Assembly: GCA_026928255.1 (NCBI GenBank)
Contig: JAIXKJ010000003.1
Coordinates: 769,833-833,832 of the forward strand
Source: Anaerolineales bacterium
Lineage (GTDB): Bacteria > Chloroflexota > Anaerolineae > Anaerolineales > Villigracilaceae
Direction of reading: 5' to 3'
DNA: 64,000 nucleotides
Part shown: positions 1-6,949 of the stretch, piece by piece
How positions within the stretch are numbered: position 1 is the stretch's first letter
Layout of the letters: each line of letters begins with the position of its first letter
Notes under the pieces: model-generated
The model's input: the letters and a program-made list of their open reading frames with translations, nothing else
Databases searched by the model: none
Told to the model about the DNA's origin: nothing
Position numbers and translations under genes: made by a program

Positions 1-163
1 GAAGTACCTCGCCTTGGACGGGTTAATGTTGCTTGAAGTCGAAGCCGAACAAGGCATCCACGCTTTGAACCTCGCCTTCGATTCTTTTTCTAACGCTTCC
101 ATTCAACTGCGAAAAGACCTCGCCGATTGCAACCGTCTGCTCGAAATTAAACTGCGCGGCTAA
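1..163 (+). CDS. C-terminal fragment of an unidentified protein
   Basis: An open frame enters from the left edge (first complete codon at base 2) and stops with TAA at 161-163, giving the last 53 residues. The fragment is hydrophilic, probably helical, with Leu and acidic residues. I do not recognise it and it is too short for a family call. Its 3' end overlaps the 3' end of the convergent tsaD by 17 bp, and no terminator hairpin separates them. Confidence rests on codon usage like the neighbours and on the tight tail-to-tail packing. Confidence 0.6.
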   Translation, partial: KYLALDGLMLLEVEAEQGIHALNLAFDSFSNASIQLRKDLADCNRLLEIKLRG

Positions 164-1184
164 GCCGCCAAACGGGCAACACTTCCATATCCATTTCGGA
201 AACGTGCCCTAACGCATAACGGAAATATCCCGCCGCGCCGATCATCGCCGCGTTATCGGTGCAAAGCGCAAACGGCGGAATGCGAACCGGGAACTCCGTC
301 TGCGATTGAAAGGCTTGGCGCAAAGCGCGGTTCGCCGAAACGCCGCCCGCGACGAGAATTTCTTTCGCGCCAAATTCGCGCGCCGCGTCCAGCGTCTTTT
401 TGAACAGCGCGTCCACAATGGATTTTTGGAAAGAAGCCGCCAAGTCCGCAACGGGGAGTCCGCCGCCGCGTTTTTTCAAATCGTTAACTTGATACAACAA
501 CGACGTTTTCACGCCGCTGAAAGAGAAATCCCATTCGCCTTGCACGCGCGCGCGCGGAAAATCAAATCGGTTTTCGTCGCCCTCTTCCGCCGCCTTCTGA
601 ATAGACGGTCCGCCAGGGTAAGGCAGTTCTAAGGTGCGCGCCGCTTTATCGAAGGCTTCGCCCGCCGCGTCGTCGAGAGTCGCGCCGAGCCGTTGATAGG
701 TCAAATGATCGGTCATCAAATTTAATTCGGTGTGCCCGCCCGAGACGAGAAGAGTCATCAGCGGAAATTGCGGCGCGGACGGTTCGCGCTCGCCCGCGTT
801 ATAAACCCACGCCGAGTAGATGTGCCCTTCGAGGTGATTCACGCCGACGAGCGGCTTATCCAACGCCAGCGCCAAACCTTTCGCCATGTTCACGCCGACA
901 ATTAACGAGCCAGCCAAGCCCGGCCCTTGCGTAACGGCGATTGCGTCCACGTCGTTAAGCGAAAGGCGCGCTTGCGTCAACGCCTGTCGAACGACCGGCG
1001 TAACGCTCAACACATGCTGACGCGACGCCACTTCGGGGAAGACGCCGCCATAACGCGCGTGAATTTCCATCTGCGAGGCGACGACGGAAGAAAGCGCTAT
1101 CCGTCCATTTTCGACGACGGCGCAAGCGGTTTCGTCGCATGAGGTTTCAATAGCGAGGATGCGAGCAGGCTTTAATTGGGTCAT
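147..1184 (-). CDS. tsaD: tRNA N6-adenosine threonylcarbamoyltransferase TsaD
   Basis: TsaD transfers the threonylcarbamoyl group from TC-AMP to A37 of ANN-decoding tRNAs, working with TsaB and TsaE in the cytoplasm; those partners are not in this window. The 345-residue protein is full length for the family. It has the ASKHA nucleotide-binding core with an ETSCDETA start (residues 13-20), the metal ligands H117 and H121 in the HLEGHIYSAW segment, D310 in TDNAAMIGAAG, and the glycine-rich SGGHTEL turn at 148-154. The ATG has no Shine-Dalgarno; an extended -10 lies 7 nt upstream, so the message may be leaderless. It stands alone and converges on the partial gene at the left edge. Identification is firm. 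Confidence 0.97.
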   Translation of the reverse strand: MTQLKPARILAIETSCDETACAVVENGRIALSSVVASQMEIHARYGGVFPEVASRQHVLSVTPVVRQALTQARLSLNDVDAIAVTQGPGLAGSLIVGVNMAKGLALALDKPLVGVNHLEGHIYSAWVYNAGEREPSAPQFPLMTLLVSGGHTELNLMTDHLTYQRLGATLDDAAGEAFDKAARTLELPYPGGPSIQKAAEEGDENRFDFPRARVQGEWDFSFSGVKTSLLYQVNDLKKRGGGLPVADLAASFQKSIVDALFKKTLDAAREFGAKEILVAGGVSANRALRQAFQSQTEFPVRIPPFALCTDNAAMIGAAGYFRYALGHVSEMDMEVLPVWRLSRAV

Positions 1185-1200
1185 GTTTTGAAGTTTACCA
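1185..1200 (-). promoter_or_regulatory. Extended -10 promoter of tsaD, leaderless type
   Basis: On the minus strand TGGTAAACT (hexamer TAAACT at 1197-1192) ends 7 nt before the ATG. No Shine-Dalgarno lies between, so transcription would begin at or within a base or two of the start codon. No clear -35 hexamer is visible. Confidence 0.55.
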
Positions 1201-1329
1201 TTTAAAGTCCGCCATTCTTCACGTTTTTTTGTTCCATAAAAGACAAGGCGGGCAATTTAGGGCAATTTCTTAAAGTTAATAGTTTTTAACATCTATTATG
1301 CGCCGGATTCGGTACACTATCAATTGAAA

Positions 1330-1348
1330 TTGCCATTTTTAATGGCAA
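1330..1348. repeat. Inverted repeat in the tsaD-protease gap
   Basis: TTGCCAT and ATGGCAA (7 bp arms, 5-base spacer) form a perfect inverted repeat in the 288-base gap upstream of the protease gene. No T-run follows, so it does not look like a terminator. It could be an operator or only a short AT-rich palindrome. The rest of the gap is AT-rich and shows no gene. Confidence 0.3.
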
Positions 1349-1421
1349 CGTTAATGCAAATACTATTCATGAAAACAAAAGGTTGTAGTGCTTTTTTCCT
1401 ACCCATTAATTTTGATTTCTT

Positions 1422-1430
1422 TGGTATAGT
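1422..1430 (+). promoter_or_regulatory. Extended -10 promoter of the trypsin-like protease
   Basis: TGGTATAGT is a good extended -10 element. Transcription would start near 1437, leaving a leader of about 36 nt that carries a GGAGGA Shine-Dalgarno a few bases before the ATG at 1473. No convincing -35 was found, as is usual with extended -10 promoters. Confidence 0.5.
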
Positions 1431-1472
1431 ATTGAAGCATCTTCTCATACTTTTTTAACCTCGGAGGAAGTC

Positions 1473-2969
1473 ATGAAACAAATAAGATTTTCAAAAATAC
1501 TGTTAGTTTTTCTCCTCGCGCTCAGCCTCTTTCTCTCAAACGCGCTTGGACCGGCGGCTATCGCGCACGCGCAAGACGACGATCCGCCTACGCCCACGCC
1601 GACAGAAGAAGTCAATAGCGGCGATACAAACGACGGCGACGGGCAAGGGCGTATTGTGGGCGGTTCTCAAGTCGCGCTAGAAGATGCCCCATGGCAAGCG
1701 GCGCTAGTTTCTCACGGCGCTGTTGACCTTTTCCAGGGTCAATTTTGCGGCGGCTCGCTAATTGACAAAGACTGGGTATTAACAGCCGCTCACTGCGTTA
1801 CGGAAGACGACGGTTCCGTTTCATTGCCTGGCTCGATAGATATCATTGTAGGAATAAAGGACCTTGACCACCCTGCGCCAGGCTATCAGCGAGTTACGCT
1901 AAACGCTATCATTCGGCACCCCGCCTACAATAAAGGCGCCACTTTTAATAGCGACATCGCGTTGCTTAAACTTTCTTCTTCCGTTACCTTAGGCGGAAGC
2001 GGCGCAACGAAAACTTCCACGATCTCTATCGCGACTCCCGCCATAGGGGATTTAACGGGCAAGTATTCTTTTATTACAGGTTGGGGAAAGATTTACCCAA
2101 ACCAAAATATTTATGATCCTTACTTAAATGGGGCGATAGTCCCCATTATTTCAAATCAAGCGTGCAGCGCTAAATACGGCGCGGGAAAAATCACAGACAA
2201 TATGTTGTGCGCGGGATATAAAGCAGGCGGCGTTGACTCTTGTCAGGGAGATTCAGGCGGACCGTTAGCCGTTTTCAACGACGTTTACGAACCCATATTA
2301 GCCGGAATTGTTTCTTGGGGCAACGGTTGCGCAAACAAAAAATACCCGGGCGTGTACGCGCGCGTTTCTCAATACACAGATTGGATCTATCAACAAATCA
2401 AAGGCACAAGCGCAACGTATGAGTCAGACGGGGCATTAGACGGATGGATACTAGAATCCAGCGAAACCAGCAATAAAGGCTCCGTCCTCAACAGCACGGA
2501 CACGACCATCCTTATTGGCGACAACGCTCAAAATAAGCAATATCGCGCCATTCTGTCGTTTGACACTTCGGGGCTTCCTGATAACGCCATAATTACAAGC
2601 ATTACGTTGCGAGTAAAATCTTACGGCATTACGGGCGGCGGAAACCCCGTCAACATATTTAAAGGTTTCAAGGTAGACATGGCTACAACGGCGGGTCTAT
2701 TTAGCGCAGCGAATTTAGAGAAAACCGATTTTCAAACGAAAGGCAAGACATTGAAGCCAACCTTCAAACCGAAAATTGACAGCGGATGGTATTCTCTCGA
2801 CATAAGCAAAGGCAAAACGCAAGTCAATTTAACAGGGTTGACTCAAATTCGCCTACGCTTCAAATTAGACGACAACAACAATCTCATTAAGAATTTCCTC
2901 AGCATCTATAGCGGAGACGCGAGCAGCGGAGATCGTCCGCAATTAATTGTGGAATACTATTTACCCTAA
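1473..2969 (+). CDS. Secreted trypsin-like (S1A) serine protease with C-terminal beta domain
   Basis: The 498-residue protein has a Sec signal peptide (residues 1-33, ending AHA-Q), an acidic proline-threonine linker, then a chymotrypsin-fold protease. Activation would expose IVGG after R60. The triad is H107 in TAAHC, D161 in SDIALL and S261 in GDSGGP. D255, six residues before the serine, is the trypsin S1 aspartate, so cleavage after Arg or Lys is expected. Residues from about 315 to 498 form a beta-rich domain resembling the DNRLRE/CBM96-type modules of secreted bacterial proteins (tentative). It is monocistronic, with its own promoter and terminator, and its codons are more AT-rich than the neighbours. 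Such proteases are patchy in bacteria, so transfer is possible. Role: extracellular protein degradation. Confidence 0.93.
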   Translation: MKQIRFSKILLVFLLALSLFLSNALGPAAIAHAQDDDPPTPTPTEEVNSGDTNDGDGQGRIVGGSQVALEDAPWQAALVSHGAVDLFQGQFCGGSLIDKDWVLTAAHCVTEDDGSVSLPGSIDIIVGIKDLDHPAPGYQRVTLNAIIRHPAYNKGATFNSDIALLKLSSSVTLGGSGATKTSTISIATPAIGDLTGKYSFITGWGKIYPNQNIYDPYLNGAIVPIISNQACSAKYGAGKITDNMLCAGYKAGGVDSCQGDSGGPLAVFNDVYEPILAGIVSWGNGCANKKYPGVYARVSQYTDWIYQQIKGTSATYESDGALDGWILESSETSNKGSVLNSTDTTILIGDNAQNKQYRAILSFDTSGLPDNAIITSITLRVKSYGITGGGNPVNIFKGFKVDMATTAGLFSAANLEKTDFQTKGKTLKPTFKPKIDSGWYSLDISKGKTQVNLTGLTQIRLRFKLDDNNNLIKNFLSIYSGDASSGDRPQLIVEYYLP

Positions 2970-2994
2970 CTCGTCAAGTTAAAGCAATAAATCA

Positions 2995-3036
2995 AATGCC
3001 GCCTTTGTAATTATTGCAAAGGCGGCATTCTTTTAA
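2995..3036 (+). terminator. Rho-independent terminator after the protease
   Basis: A perfect 13-bp stem (AATGCCGCCTTTG at 2995-3007 with its complement at 3017-3029) with a 9-base loop is followed by CTTTT. Confidence 0.85.
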
Positions 3037-3074
3037 AGCAACCTTTTCAACAAGCAAGGGCGGTAAATTTCTGT

Positions 3075-3080
3075 TAGAAT
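3075..3080 (+). promoter_or_regulatory. -10 element of the DUF1361-yqeB pair, leaderless type
   Basis: TGTTAGAAT gives an extended -10 whose hexamer (TAGAAT) ends 6 nt before the GTG start at 3087, so the predicted transcription start falls on the start codon itself. No Shine-Dalgarno is present. Confidence 0.5.
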
Positions 3081-3086
3081 TTTCGC

Positions 3087-3830
3087 GTGCAAAAACAGAC
3101 AAATCTCGCTAAAAACTTCTTCCTTCGCAATCGCCATTACCTCGCCGTCTTTGCCTTATTGAATCTAGCCTGCGGCGTTTGCATTGCCTTCGTCGCGGCG
3201 CGAGTGGCCTACACCGATTCGCCGCGCCACACCGGGTTAATTTGGAATCTTTTCCTCGCTTGGATTCCGTTTATCCTCGCCTTCATCGCGCACGCGCTTT
3301 CATGGAAAAAGGTTTGGATTTATCTAATCATTCCCGTCGTCGCTTTTTTATGGCTTCTTTTTTTTCCCAACGCGCCCTATATGTTGACCGACCTGCAAGA
3401 CCTCGCGCGCGGAACGGGCTACGAAGCGCCGCTCTGGTACGACGTCATCATCGTCGTTTGGTGCTCGTGGACGGGAACGCTGCTCGGCGTGATTTCGCTT
3501 TACCTCATGCAAGATATTATTATCCGCGCCTTCAACCGCTGGCTGGGCTGGCTTTTCGTTTTTATCATTTCAGGTTTGAGCAGCTTTGGAATTTATTTAG
3601 GACGTTTTGTGCGCCTCAACTCGTGGGACATTTTGCAAAGACCCACAGAAACCGCAATGGACATTCTCGGACTCGTCATTGACCCCAGCCGCCGCCTCGC
3701 CGCTTTTACCGTCGCCTATACGATGTTCTTTCTTTTTATTTATTTGCTGCTCTACTCGTTCGCGCACATGCTGCAAGAACAAACAGCGCGCCAATTGGAC
3801 GCTCAAATTTCTTCAAAGGAGTCATTATGA
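3087..3830 (+). CDS. DUF1361 family integral membrane protein
   Basis: A 247-residue hydrophobic protein with about six to seven membrane spans. It carries the conserved middle of the DUF1361 family: LFFPNAPYMLTDLQDL around residues 90-105, then WYDVIIVVW, and later a GRFVRLNSWD segment. Biochemical function of the family is unknown to me. The start is GTG, placed immediately after a -10 element. Its stop overlaps the next start in ATGA, so it is translationally coupled to yqeB, but I know of no functional link between the two families. Family call is good; no role is assigned. Confidence 0.85.
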   Translation: MQKQTNLAKNFFLRNRHYLAVFALLNLACGVCIAFVAARVAYTDSPRHTGLIWNLFLAWIPFILAFIAHALSWKKVWIYLIIPVVAFLWLLFFPNAPYMLTDLQDLARGTGYEAPLWYDVIIVVWCSWTGTLLGVISLYLMQDIIIRAFNRWLGWLFVFIISGLSSFGIYLGRFVRLNSWDILQRPTETAMDILGLVIDPSRRLAAFTVAYTMFFLFIYLLLYSFAHMLQEQTARQLDAQISSKESL

Positions 3831-4648
3831 ATCCGCTTATTTTAATTCGCGGCGGCGGCGACCTCGCTTCGGGAGTCGCGCTTCGTTTGCATCGCGTCGG
3901 TTTTCAAGTCGCTATTCTCGAACTCGCTCGACCGCTGGCGGTGCGTCGAACCGTTTCTTTTTCAGAAGCCGTCTATGAGGGGACTCAAACCGTCGAGGGC
4001 GTAACCGCCCGCTTGGTTTCGGCAGACCAGTTTCAAGTCGCGTTAGAGGCGCGAGAAATTCCCGTGCTGATTGACCCGCAAGCCAACGCGCTCAACAATC
4101 AATTCCTCATCAGCCCCGCGTCCACATTTGTGGTTGACGCTCGACTGATGAAGTCCGAACCCGAAGCGCTGCCGAACCGCGTCGCGCTTCATATTGGATT
4201 GGGGCCGGGGTTTACCGCAGGCGCGAATTGCCACGCCGTCGTCGAAACCATGCGCGGACATGCGCTGGGCAGAGTGTACTGGGACGGGCAAACCGAACCC
4301 GACAGCCGACAACCCGACGGCGACGCGCGGCGCGTTTTGCGTTCGCCCGCCGACGGCGCTTTACAAGCGAAAAAAGCAATTGGCGATTTTTGCAAAGAAG
4401 GCGAAACGATTGCCGCAATCAACGACGCGCCCGTCGTCAGCCCGTTTGACGGAATTTTACGCGGACTCATTCACCCCAAAGCGCCTATCGTCGCGGGCAT
4501 GAAAATCGGCGACGTGGACTCGCGCAACGACCCCAGCCTGATTCATTTCGTTTCAGACAAAGCGCTGTCCGTTGCAGGCGGCGTGATGGAAGCCGTCTTC
4601 GTCAAATTAAAAGAAGGCGGCGAATTTTATTCGCCTTCGTACACATAA
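3827..4648 (+). CDS. yqeB: YqeB/EF2563-type protein linked to selenium-dependent molybdenum hydroxylases
   Basis: The 273-residue protein begins with a Rossmann-like IRGGGDLASGVALRL segment (residues 7-21) and matches the EF2563/YqeB family. That family is known from genomic context with selenium-dependent molybdenum hydroxylases and molybdenum cofactor modification; its chemistry is not established. It overlaps the DUF1361 gene by 4 bp. No molybdenum hydroxylase, selenophosphate synthetase or cofactor gene lies in the window, so its partners must be elsewhere or its role differs here. The 3' end overlaps the convergent response regulator by 22 bp. Confidence 0.82.
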   Translation: MNPLILIRGGGDLASGVALRLHRVGFQVAILELARPLAVRRTVSFSEAVYEGTQTVEGVTARLVSADQFQVALEAREIPVLIDPQANALNNQFLISPASTFVVDARLMKSEPEALPNRVALHIGLGPGFTAGANCHAVVETMRGHALGRVYWDGQTEPDSRQPDGDARRVLRSPADGALQAKKAIGDFCKEGETIAAINDAPVVSPFDGILRGLIHPKAPIVAGMKIGDVDSRNDPSLIHFVSDKALSVAGGVMEAVFVKLKEGGEFYSPSYT

Positions 4649-5346
4649 CCCGTGCCGCGCACGCTGACCACTTTATCGGCGAGCGCGGGAAAGATTTCAA
4701 GTTTGTGGCGCAAGCGGCTCACCAGCGGACGTAAAATTTCCGGCGCTTCGCGTTGCGAGGTGTCGTAACCTTGCACAAGCAAAACCAACTCGCGGTGCGA
4801 AAAAACTTTCTTTTTATTCTCCATCAAAATTCGCAACAACCGCCCCTCGGCCGGAGTGAGCGATTCAATTTTATTTTTCCATTTAATTTGACGGCGCGCC
4901 AAATCCACCTCGCAGCCGTCCTTTAACGCATAAACATCCTGCGCGGATTCGCCGCCCGCCGCCCCAGCCGACCTTGAGCGTTCGCGTCGTTCCAAACCTT
5001 TTCTTACGCTGGCAAGAATCTGCGTCGGCGAAGCGGGCTTCAACAAATAATCATGGATTCGCAAGCGCAAAGCCTGAATAGCGGACTCGGTCGAAGCGTA
5101 AGCCGTCAACAAAATAATTTCGGTGTCGGGCGAAGTTTGATTGACGACCTGAATGACTTCTAACCCGTCCATGCCCGGCATTCTGAGGTCCACAATCATC
5201 AAATCTACCGCGCGGGTGCGGATGTGTTCGACGGCGGCTTGCCCGTTTGAAACAGAGACGACGAAATATCCTTCCAGTTTCAAAATATCGGTAAGGGATT
5301 GTCGCGCTACGGGCTCGTCGTCGACGACTAGGATGTTGGACTTCAT
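4627..5346 (-). CDS. Response regulator with winged-helix output domain
   Basis: A 239-residue OmpR-like regulator. The receiver domain (1-120) has D9 and D10, phosphoacceptor D53 in IVDLRMPGMDG, T81 and K103. A linker of about 20 residues with Gly and Ala leads to a Trans_reg_C winged helix (about 147-238) ending in the typical VVSVRGTGYVYEGE hairpin. It is the last gene of a leftward operon with two histidine kinases, overlapping the upstream kinase by 4 bp (stop-start coupling). It should be the DNA-binding output of that cascade; its target promoters are unknown. Confidence 0.92.
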   Translation of the reverse strand: MKSNILVVDDEPVARQSLTDILKLEGYFVVSVSNGQAAVEHIRTRAVDLMIVDLRMPGMDGLEVIQVVNQTSPDTEIILLTAYASTESAIQALRLRIHDYLLKPASPTQILASVRKGLERRERSRSAGAAGGESAQDVYALKDGCEVDLARRQIKWKNKIESLTPAEGRLLRILMENKKKVFSHRELVLLVQGYDTSQREAPEILRPLVSRLRHKLEIFPALADKVVSVRGTGYVYEGE

Positions 5347-6932
5347 GGTTTACCTCCGATGGGCAATAGGATGCGAAAACAAGCGCCGGGCGAACGGTCT
5401 GGCAGCAACTCCAACGCGCCGCCGTGCGCGGTGATGATATTGTAACTGACGGTTAATCCCAAACCGGTGCCGCCGTCTTTGGTGCTAAAAAAAGGCTCGA
5501 AGATGTTCATCTGCTTTTCGGCGGGGACGCCCGCGCCGCTGTCTTGCACAAACAGCTCGACATTTTTATCGCGCGTCTGCGCGGTAACGCGCAAGTCGCC
5601 GCCGTCGGGCGCCATCGCGTCGGCGGCGTTGAGGATGAGGTTAATCAACACTTGCTGAATTTGACTGCCCACCGCCGTAATTAAAGGCAGCTTGCCGCGA
5701 ATGTCTTTTATCACATTGACTTTCGCTTCGTCCAATTGCTTGGACATCAAACTCAGCGCATATTCCAGCATATCTTCCACGTTGACTTGCGTCTGCGTCG
5801 TCGCGTTGGGGCGGTAAAAATCCAACATGCGCCGCGAGGTCGTCATCAAACGCTCCAACTCGCTCTTCGCCATTTCAAAATATTCTTTGCGTTTTTCTTC
5901 GGATAAATCTTCGCGCTCGGCAAGGTGCAAACAATTTTGCACGCCTTGCAAGGGGTTGTTCAACTCGTGCGCCAGCGAAGCGCTGAGCCTCCCCACCGCC
6001 GCCATCTTCTCGGATTGAATCAGCGCTTTTTGCGAAATCTCAATTTGACGGATGTACTCCAACTGCTCGGCGTAAAGGCGCGAATTTTCCAACGCCGTCG
6101 CCGCTTGCCGCGCTAAAATTTGGAACATCTCCAAATCCGATTCGCGGAAGGCGGGTTCGTTGACTGCGCGCGCGGCGTAGAAGATGGTATTAAGGTTTGG
6201 GTGATGAACTGGCGCCAGAATCGCCGAACCCGCTTCAAGGTCGGTCAGAAGCGCTTTTAGGTCGGGGTCGCCCGGGCCGTTCAGGTTAATCAAAATCGGC
6301 GAGTCGGACGAATCGGCGCGGGCGATCAAATCGAGCAGCGGCATTGAGTCGGGGGCGTTCCTCCCCGCGAGGCGCGTAAATTCGCCGACATCGGCTTGGC
6401 GTTGATAACAGGCGGCGCGCGAACAGTTGATTTGGGCGATCATCGTCTTGACGATTAAATCCAAAAGCGGAACGCGGCGCACTTCGGAAAGCAGCGCTTC
6501 GCTGACGGCGAACAGCGGACGCAGCGCTTGCGTGCGAGCGGCGTCGCGCTTTTTTTGGTTGTCGGCAAAAGCCAGTTTGACGGCTTCGATCAACTCGGCG
6601 TTTTGCTTAAACGGTTTGAGCAGCAGCCCGTCCACGCCTTGACGCAAAGCGCGGATGGCGGTTTCCACCGTGCCGTGTCCGGTCATAATTAAAATCGCGG
6701 CGTCGGGCTGCCAGCGCTGAATGGTTTGAATCACTTCAAAGCCGTCCACGTTGGGCATGCGAATGTCAACCAGCAATAAGTCAATCGGATGGCTTTCAAA
6801 ATATTTTAACGCCGCGCGCGGGTCGTTTTGCGAAGCGACGCGATACCCGGCGCGAGAGAGTGCGCGCTCGCAAAGCGCGGTGATGCCCGCTTCGTCGTCC
6901 ACGATGTAGATAAAAGGCGCTTCTGGTTTCAT
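5343..6932 (-). CDS. Hybrid sensor: receiver-GAF-histidine kinase
   Basis: Counted from the ATG at 6932 the protein has 529 residues. Order of domains: N-terminal receiver (VDIRMPNVDGF, phosphoacceptor D56), a GAF-like sensor region (about 135-295), a short coiled linker, HisKA with H322 in LAHELNNPL, and a HATPase_c domain ending GGTGLGLTVSYNI and GACFRILLP. A receiver in front of a kinase suggests a middle relay, taking phosphate from the upstream kinase. A GTG start at 6965 would add 11 residues and overlap the upstream gene by 16 bp; I prefer the ATG because the receiver fold begins just after it. It is coupled to the downstream regulator by a 4-bp overlap. No transmembrane segment is visible, so it is cytoplasmic. 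Confidence 0.9.
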   Translation of the reverse strand: MKPEAPFIYIVDDEAGITALCERALSRAGYRVASQNDPRAALKYFESHPIDLLLVDIRMPNVDGFEVIQTIQRWQPDAAILIMTGHGTVETAIRALRQGVDGLLLKPFKQNAELIEAVKLAFADNQKKRDAARTQALRPLFAVSEALLSEVRRVPLLDLIVKTMIAQINCSRAACYQRQADVGEFTRLAGRNAPDSMPLLDLIARADSSDSPILINLNGPGDPDLKALLTDLEAGSAILAPVHHPNLNTIFYAARAVNEPAFRESDLEMFQILARQAATALENSRLYAEQLEYIRQIEISQKALIQSEKMAAVGRLSASLAHELNNPLQGVQNCLHLAEREDLSEEKRKEYFEMAKSELERLMTTSRRMLDFYRPNATTQTQVNVEDMLEYALSLMSKQLDEAKVNVIKDIRGKLPLITAVGSQIQQVLINLILNAADAMAPDGGDLRVTAQTRDKNVELFVQDSGAGVPAEKQMNIFEPFFSTKDGGTGLGLTVSYNIITAHGGALELLPDRSPGACFRILLPIGGKP

Positions 6933-6949
6933 TTTTTCATTCGCTATTT

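Noticed and set aside
1330-1348. TTGCCAT inverted repeat as a terminator
   Set aside because: No T-run follows on either strand and no gene ends beside it.
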